Shown here: piece after piece, positions 20,567 to 25,434 of the stretch | Numbering within the stretch: position 1 is the first letter of the stretch | Layout of the letters: each line of letters begins with the position of its first letter | NCBI GenBank assembly: GCA_043810345.1 | Contig: JBDROF010000011.1 | Span: forward strand, 1 to 25,434 | Direction: 5' to 3' | Origin: QYOJ01 sp043810345 | GTDB lineage: Bacteria > Bacteroidota > Bacteroidia > Bacteroidales > FEN-979 | DNA: 25,434 nucleotides | Program-made: the position numbers and the translations under genes | The notes under the pieces: generated by a model | What the model saw: the letters and a program-made list of their open reading frames with translations, nothing else | What the model was told of the DNA's origin: nothing | Databases searched by the model: none

Positions 20567-23500
20567 ATGAACATCATCCGCTCATCGCTCAAATACAACC
20601 AGATATCCCTGGTAACCATCTTCCTGATCTTTGCTGTTGGGATCTATGCTCTCCTCACCATGCCCAGGCGGTCCGATCCGGAGATCACCATCCGGCAGGC
20701 TCTGGTCATCGCTGTCTTTCCTGGTGCCACCGCTGTCCAGGTGGAGAAATTGGTAGCCAAACCCATTGAAGATAAGCTCTTCACTTACAGCGAGATTAAA
20801 AAAGATGAGACCTGTTCCAACATTTACGACGGATTGGTGGTCATCACCGTGACCCTCGAAGACTTCGTTGAGACCCCGGACCTCTTCTGGGAAAAGCTTG
20901 GCCAGGGATTGTTTCAGCTATCCCGGATGAGTCTGCCAAACGGGGTGCTGGGACCGCTGGTCGATTCCGATTTCGGGGATGTGGTAGCCCTTCTGATCGC
21001 GGTTGAAAGTGATACCTATTCATACGACGAATTGAAAGATTACATCGAGGTGTTGGAGAACCAGCTCAGGCAGGTTAAATCGGTGTCAAAGATAGACTTG
21101 CTGGGATACCGGGCCGAGGAGATCGAAGTGGCTTTTAACTCGGCAACACTGGCCCAGTTCAATATGGATAAGGCCAACCTGATTGAAACGCTGCAGACCC
21201 AGAACACCATCACCTACTCGGGATACATCGAGTCGGACTATGCAAAAGTGACTCTCTATACAACCGGTCTCTTTACACAGGTTGATCAGATCAGGGAACT
21301 CATCGTAGGCATCTCTCCTGAAGGATCGGTCGTCCGTATGAAAGATGTAGCGGATGTCAGACGAAAACTGACCGATCCCTCCCATCTGATCCGTGTGAAC
21401 GGGTCGGACAACAGGGTGATGCTCATCTCGATGGAGATGCAGGACGGATATAACATCGTGGAGTTCGGGAAAGAGGTAGACCAGGTGTTGGAGGAGACGA
21501 AAATACTCCTTCCTTCCGGCATCACCTTTACAACCATCAACAACCAGCCGGAGGTGGTTCAAAGCGCGGTCAATGACTTTATGCGGGAATTTCTGATCGC
21601 CGTGATTGCCGTGATCCTCACCATCATGCTGATGCTTCCGCTCAACATCGCCCTGATTGCTTCGATCTCTATCCCTGTTTCCATCGGAATGACTTTTACG
21701 TTTCTAAACCTGTTCGGGTACGAGCTCCAGCAGGTCTCCCTGGCTTCCCTGATCGTGGTTCTCGGAATGGTGGTTGACAATGCAGTGGTAGTGATCGACG
21801 CATATGTGGATAAACTGGATAGAGGCATATCCCGTTTTGAAGCAGCCTGGAAATCCGCTACCGAATTTTCCATTCCGTTGATCTCTTCCACCCTGGCGAT
21901 CATCATGGCTTTTTTACCACTGGTATTCCTGCTTTCAGGAGCAACCGGTCAATTCCTGATCACCCTCCCCATCACCGTGGCTATCTCCATGATCTGTTCG
22001 CTTTTTGTAGCCTTCTTCCTCACCCCTTTCCTGGCTTATCTCTTCATTAAAAAGGGGCTGGCAAAAGAGGAGGAGAGACCGGATGCATATGAATTAACCG
22101 GGAAAAGGAAGAAATTCTCGTTGCTCGGAGGGATCCAGACGATCTTCAACCGCTTGATCGAATGGGCTATGAAACGGAAATGGCTGACGATCGGTCTGGG
22201 CGCTGGCACCGTTGTGCTGGGTGTGTTGATCATGAACCTTCCCAAACAGCAGTTCTTCCCTCCGGCCGAACGAAACCAGTTTGTCATCCAGATCTTTGAG
22301 CCCCTGGGGACCAAATTTGCCATTACCGATGCCCATGTGAAGGAGATCGAAGAGATCCTGGTCAGGGATCCGGAGATAACCGGGTTTGCTGCTTTTATCG
22401 GAACCTCCGCTCCCCGTGTCTACTACAGTTTTGCCCCGGTCTTCCCGATGGAGAGTTACGCGATGTTCCTGGTCAATACCCCAGGCGTGAAAGAGACCGA
22501 AAAACTGGCCGTCAAATACGCAGAGATCCTCTCTGGTTTCATTCCGAATGCCCGGGTGGATGTGATGCAGTTCGCCCAGGGTGTGCCGGTGAATTCGCCG
22601 GTAGAGGTCAGGCTTTACGGGAATGATATTCATACGCTGAAAGCCCTGGGAGAAAACGTGAAGGAGATCTTTCGTGATGCGGAAGGGAGTACCCTGATCC
22701 GTCAGGATTTTGAGGGCAATTATTACCTGAATGTGGCTGTCAATGAAGAGGTGGCTAACCAGATGGGATTCACCACCGAGGTGATTGCCGATTTTCTGGC
22801 TGCAGGGCTGCATGGTGCACCAGTTTCTACACTCTGGGAAGGGGACGATCCACTGGCGATCACCTTCCGGTTGAAAAAAGAGCTCAGGCAGGATTTTGAC
22901 GACATCAGCAATACCTATATTCTCTCTCCGGCGACAGGCAAAAGTATCCCGCTCAGGCAAATTGCTTCCCTCTCACCTGTCTGGCAAACCGGGTTGATCA
23001 CCCACCGGAACGGCATCCCGACCCTTACCACCGGCTGTAAATCCATACCTGGCATCCTGTCTTCCGAAGTGCTTGATCAGATCCGTCCCCGCATCGATAC
23101 CCTTTCGCTTCCCGCCGGATACAATGTCACCTTTGGGGGTGACATCAAGAACCAGAACGACACCTTCAGCCAGATGGTGATTGCCCTCATCATTAGCGTG
23201 GTGAGCATCTTCCTGATCATGCTGTTCGAATTCAAGGATATCGTGAGGCCATTGATCATCATGGTCTCCATCCCTCTGACCCTATTCGGATCTATGCTGG
23301 GGCTGGTGGTGACCGGGAATGTTTTCAGTTTTACTGCTTTCGTAGGTCTGATTGCCCTGGTGGGGATTGTGATCCGGAACGCCCTGATCATTGTCGACCA
23401 TGCTGATCACCTGGTCGTCCTGGAGAACATCTCTTTCCCACAGGCCGCGCTGGAGTCGGCCAAACGCAGGCTGCGGCCCATATTCCTGACAACTATGGCC

Positions 23501-23665
23501 GCAGCGATCGGAGTGGTTCCGATGATCGTCATGAAAGACCCCCTCTGGGCTCCCCTGGCCAGCGTATTCGCATTCGGGATCGTCGTGTCGATGATCCTGA
23601 CCCTGCTGGTGATTCCGTCCCTGTATGGACTGGTGATCAAGGAAAAGAAATTAATTGGAGACTAA
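20567..23665 (+). CDS. RND efflux pump, inner-membrane permease
   Basis: A 1032-residue proton-driven RND pump with 12 expected membrane spans: one near 12-32, a cluster around 340-500, one near 540 and a cluster around 860-1025, with two large periplasmic loops. The TM4 motif is GMVVDNAVVVID with D404; AcrB-type pumps usually have two adjacent aspartates, and here the second is asparagine. The corresponding late motif reads GIVIRNALIIVDH. These changes resemble those of RND branches other than AcrB, so drug efflux should not be assumed. It stands between the adaptor and the outer-membrane factor with gaps of 16 and 5 bases. Confidence 0.94.
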   Translation: MNIIRSSLKYNQISLVTIFLIFAVGIYALLTMPRRSDPEITIRQALVIAVFPGATAVQVEKLVAKPIEDKLFTYSEIKKDETCSNIYDGLVVITVTLEDFVETPDLFWEKLGQGLFQLSRMSLPNGVLGPLVDSDFGDVVALLIAVESDTYSYDELKDYIEVLENQLRQVKSVSKIDLLGYRAEEIEVAFNSATLAQFNMDKANLIETLQTQNTITYSGYIESDYAKVTLYTTGLFTQVDQIRELIVGISPEGSVVRMKDVADVRRKLTDPSHLIRVNGSDNRVMLISMEMQDGYNIVEFGKEVDQVLEETKILLPSGITFTTINNQPEVVQSAVNDFMREFLIAVIAVILTIMLMLPLNIALIASISIPVSIGMTFTFLNLFGYELQQVSLASLIVVLGMVVDNAVVVIDAYVDKLDRGISRFEAAWKSATEFSIPLISSTLAIIMAFLPLVFLLSGATGQFLITLPITVAISMICSLFVAFFLTPFLAYLFIKKGLAKEEERPDAYELTGKRKKFSLLGGIQTIFNRLIEWAMKRKWLTIGLGAGTVVLGVLIMNLPKQQFFPPAERNQFVIQIFEPLGTKFAITDAHVKEIEEILVRDPEITGFAAFIGTSAPRVYYSFAPVFPMESYAMFLVNTPGVKETEKLAVKYAEILSGFIPNARVDVMQFAQGVPVNSPVEVRLYGNDIHTLKALGENVKEIFRDAEGSTLIRQDFEGNYYLNVAVNEEVANQMGFTTEVIADFLAAGLHGAPVSTLWEGDDPLAITFRLKKELRQDFDDISNTYILSPATGKSIPLRQIASLSPVWQTGLITHRNGIPTLTTGCKSIPGILSSEVLDQIRPRIDTLSLPAGYNVTFGGDIKNQNDTFSQMVIALIISVVSIFLIMLFEFKDIVRPLIIMVSIPLTLFGSMLGLVVTGNVFSFTAFVGLIALVGIVIRNALIIVDHADHLVVLENISFPQAALESAKRRLRPIFLTTMAAAIGVVPMIVMKDPLWAPLASVFAFGIVVSMILTLLVIPSLYGLVIKEKKLIGD

Positions 23666-23670
23666 ACGAG

Positions 23671-25044
23671 ATGACTATGATACGGAACTGTCTAATCCTT
23701 TTACATTGCTTGATCCTGGGTGGCTCCCTATCCGCCCAGGATACCCTGTATATGGAACTGGATCAGGCGATCGATTCAGCCCGGAACAACAACCGCCTCT
23801 TCAAAATCTTCCAGTATAAGATTGAAAATGCCCGGGGGAAGCTCTCTGAGATGAAGAGCCATTACTATCCGCGGTTGATCTTTGACGGCTCTTTTGCGTA
23901 CAATTCTGATCCGGATATTCGTCTGAAAAAAGGGGGACTTAATCCTGTTATCGAAGAACTGATCCATATCAAATGGATCGACGATGTTATTACCGACTAT
24001 TTTCCCGTTCCTCCCAAAGATATTGTTCTGCTTTACGGGAACAATTTCTTTATCAAATCAAACCTCAGCATATACCAGCCCATCAGCCAACTCACCACAG
24101 TGAACACTGGTCGTAAGGCAGCCGAGACAGATCTGCGCATAAGCGAAATCGAAAAGGAGGACATCGAATCTCAGATCCGGGTAGGCATCACCGGGCTCTT
24201 CTACGGAATCCTGATCGAATCGAAAAACGAGGCATACGCACGATTTGAACTGGAATACGAAGAGGCAGAATACAGGGATGCCCTGAATGCCTGTGATGCC
24301 GGAGAGATCCTGCCCATCGACATCCTGGCACTCGAAGCAGAGATCCACGAAATGGAGGGAGAACTGTTGCAAATCCTGAATAAAAAGGAACAATACCTGC
24401 TAACCTTTGCTCAAATGGTAGGACTCCCCGACATCTTCATCCCTGTACCGAAACTCGACTCTATCAGCGATCCTGTTCCGGCGCCGTTACCCGATTACCT
24501 GTTGGGTGCATCCGAACGGAATTACTCCCTGGGACTTGCCAATCTTACTATGCAGAAGGCCGGATTCGGAGTAATAGCGGCAAAAAAAGAATACCTCCCC
24601 GAATTGACCGCTTTTGCACAATACAATTACAATTACGGAATCCCCCTTTTCCCGGTATCCTATTTTTTAGCGGGATTAAACCTGACATGGACACTGGTGG
24701 CAATGGGTGAACGTAAAGGGGTTGTTAACCAGCGGAAAGCGTTACAGATGGAGGCATCCGAAGATCTTCATTTCAAAATGCGTCAGATCCGGAATGAGGT
24801 CCGTACCAATTACCTGAATCTCGTTTATGCCCGGAAGCTGATCATCACAGCAGAAAAAGCGCTCGCAGCTCGCCAGGAGGAGTACCGGCTGGCCCAGAAT
24901 GCCGTGGAGGAAGGAGAAGCCCTTCCCACCATCTTTTTAAAAGCACGGGCCGACCTGGCAAAAGCTGAAGCCGATCTGCTCGGGGCTCAACTCAACTACC
25001 AGCTCCTGATCGCAAAGATGAAGCGATTGACAGGAGAGGAGTGA
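23671..25044 (+). CDS. TolC-like outer-membrane efflux protein
   Basis: A 457-residue outer-membrane factor with a cleavable signal peptide (roughly the first 22 residues, ending SLSAQ). Two OEP repeats are apparent: long coiled helices with ISEIEKEDIESQIRVGITGL and EAEIHEMEGELLQILNKKEQ in the first half, and the matching EVRTNYLNLVYARKLI and ARADLAKAEADLLGAQLNYQ in the second. It should form the trimeric channel of the RND system encoded just upstream; the gene begins 5 bases after the pump's stop. An ATG two codons later (23677) is an equally plausible start. Confidence 0.92.
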   Translation: MTMIRNCLILLHCLILGGSLSAQDTLYMELDQAIDSARNNNRLFKIFQYKIENARGKLSEMKSHYYPRLIFDGSFAYNSDPDIRLKKGGLNPVIEELIHIKWIDDVITDYFPVPPKDIVLLYGNNFFIKSNLSIYQPISQLTTVNTGRKAAETDLRISEIEKEDIESQIRVGITGLFYGILIESKNEAYARFELEYEEAEYRDALNACDAGEILPIDILALEAEIHEMEGELLQILNKKEQYLLTFAQMVGLPDIFIPVPKLDSISDPVPAPLPDYLLGASERNYSLGLANLTMQKAGFGVIAAKKEYLPELTAFAQYNYNYGIPLFPVSYFLAGLNLTWTLVAMGERKGVVNQRKALQMEASEDLHFKMRQIRNEVRTNYLNLVYARKLIITAEKALAARQEEYRLAQNAVEEGEALPTIFLKARADLAKAEADLLGAQLNYQLLIAKMKRLTGEE

Positions 25045-25093
25045 TGAAAATTCCGTATCTTTAACTTCCATATTCGTTTCTGGATTAAAATTC

Positions 25094-25434
25094 ATGGTCG
25101 AAAAAGCGAGAAAGTTCGGAACATTTGCCGGTGTATTTACCCCCTCCCTGCTAACCATCCTGGGTGTGATCATGTACATGCGGCTAGGTTGGGTTGTTGG
25201 CCAGGCAGGGTTGATTACTGCCCTGGTCATTATCGTGCTGGCGCATGTGATCTCCATCTCTACCGGACTCAGTATTTCCTCCATCGCCACTGATAAAAAG
25301 ATACAGGCCGGCGGGATCTATTACCTCCTCTCCCGCAGCCTCGGCCTGCCGATCGGAGGAGCGATCGGGATTGCCCTCCTCGTGGGAACAGCCCTGAGCA
25401 TTTCCCTATACCTGGTTGGTTTCGCCGAGAGTTT
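25094..25434 (+). CDS. Cation-chloride cotransporter/amino acid permease family protein, N-terminal part
   Basis: The frame opens at ATG 25094 and runs off the window, giving 113 residues. After a short basic start it reads FGTFAGVFTPSLLTILGVIM and MYMRLGWVVGQAG, the TM1 sequence of the SLC12-like cation-chloride cotransporter family, followed by a second span (LITALVIIVLAHVISIS), the AGGIYYLLSRSLG segment and a third span. The family moves chloride with sodium or potassium across the inner membrane; ions used here cannot be read from this part. The near-consensus TATCTTTA at 25056-25063 may be its -7 element. Confidence 0.8.
   Translation, partial: MVEKARKFGTFAGVFTPSLLTILGVIMYMRLGWVVGQAGLITALVIIVLAHVISISTGLSISSIATDKKIQAGGIYYLLSRSLGLPIGGAIGIALLVGTALSISLYLVGFAES

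Noticed and set aside
22094..22960. 288-residue frame on the - strand
   Set aside because: It is antisense to the RND pump and shows no family features.

Overview
The window looks like a chromosomal segment from a member of the Bacteroidota. Several genes are preceded by the TAnnTTTG -7 element of that phylum, Shine-Dalgarno sequences are weak or absent at many starts, and the genes (eukaryote-type GlyRS, prs-rplY-pth order, a three-gene RND efflux operon, GldA-like repeats absent) fit such a genome. The assignment is an inference from sequence style, not from a database search.

Region 1 (1-8522, all + strand, visibly AT-richer than the rest) is the downstream part of a gas vesicle (gvp) operon. 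In order it holds the C-terminal end of a J-domain protein, a GvpF/L paralogue, GvpF, GvpG, GvpO, GvpL, the GvpA-like small protein GvpS, a fourth GvpF/L paralogue, GvpK, a 227-residue protein I do not recognise, and a 1092-residue cytosolic hybrid histidine kinase (REC-PAS-PAS-PAS-GAF-HisKA-HATPase-REC). Genes are separated by 1 to 31 bases or overlap, so the kinase and the unknown protein appear to be co-transcribed with the gas vesicle genes. GvpA and GvpN are not in the window and would have to lie upstream. The F-G-L-S-K order matches the Bacillus megaterium cluster, with GvpO and extra F/L genes added.

Region 2 (8523-9266) has no protein gene. It holds a tRNA-Leu(CAA) gene on the - strand, its terminator, and, 156 bases further on, a second, diverged copy of the tRNA 3' end plus terminator. 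This lies at the boundary between the AT-rich gvp block and the GC-richer remainder.

Region 3 (9267-11717, + strand) is core housekeeping: prs, rplY and pth, with a 200-base array of small hairpins between rplY and pth, part of it with an exact 20-base period. Region 4 (11722-16040, - strand) has a YdcF/SanA-like membrane protein, glyS and a transglutaminase-like protein of unknown role. Heptanucleotide-period tandem repeats are embedded in this region, including inside two reading frames.

Region 5 (16088-19442, + strand) is a two-gene aspartate:alanine antiporter/aspartate 4-decarboxylase pair, expected to exchange aspartate for alanine and to consume a cytoplasmic proton. Region 6 (19531-25044, + strand) is an RND efflux operon: lipoprotein adaptor, inner-membrane pump and outer-membrane factor. 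The window ends in the first third or less of a cation-chloride cotransporter-like permease (25094 onward).

The points most worth a second look are the unknown-protein/hybrid-kinase pair tied to gas vesicle genes, the 20-base hairpin array with constant linker and changing stems, and the 7-base repeats that have been accommodated in reading frames.
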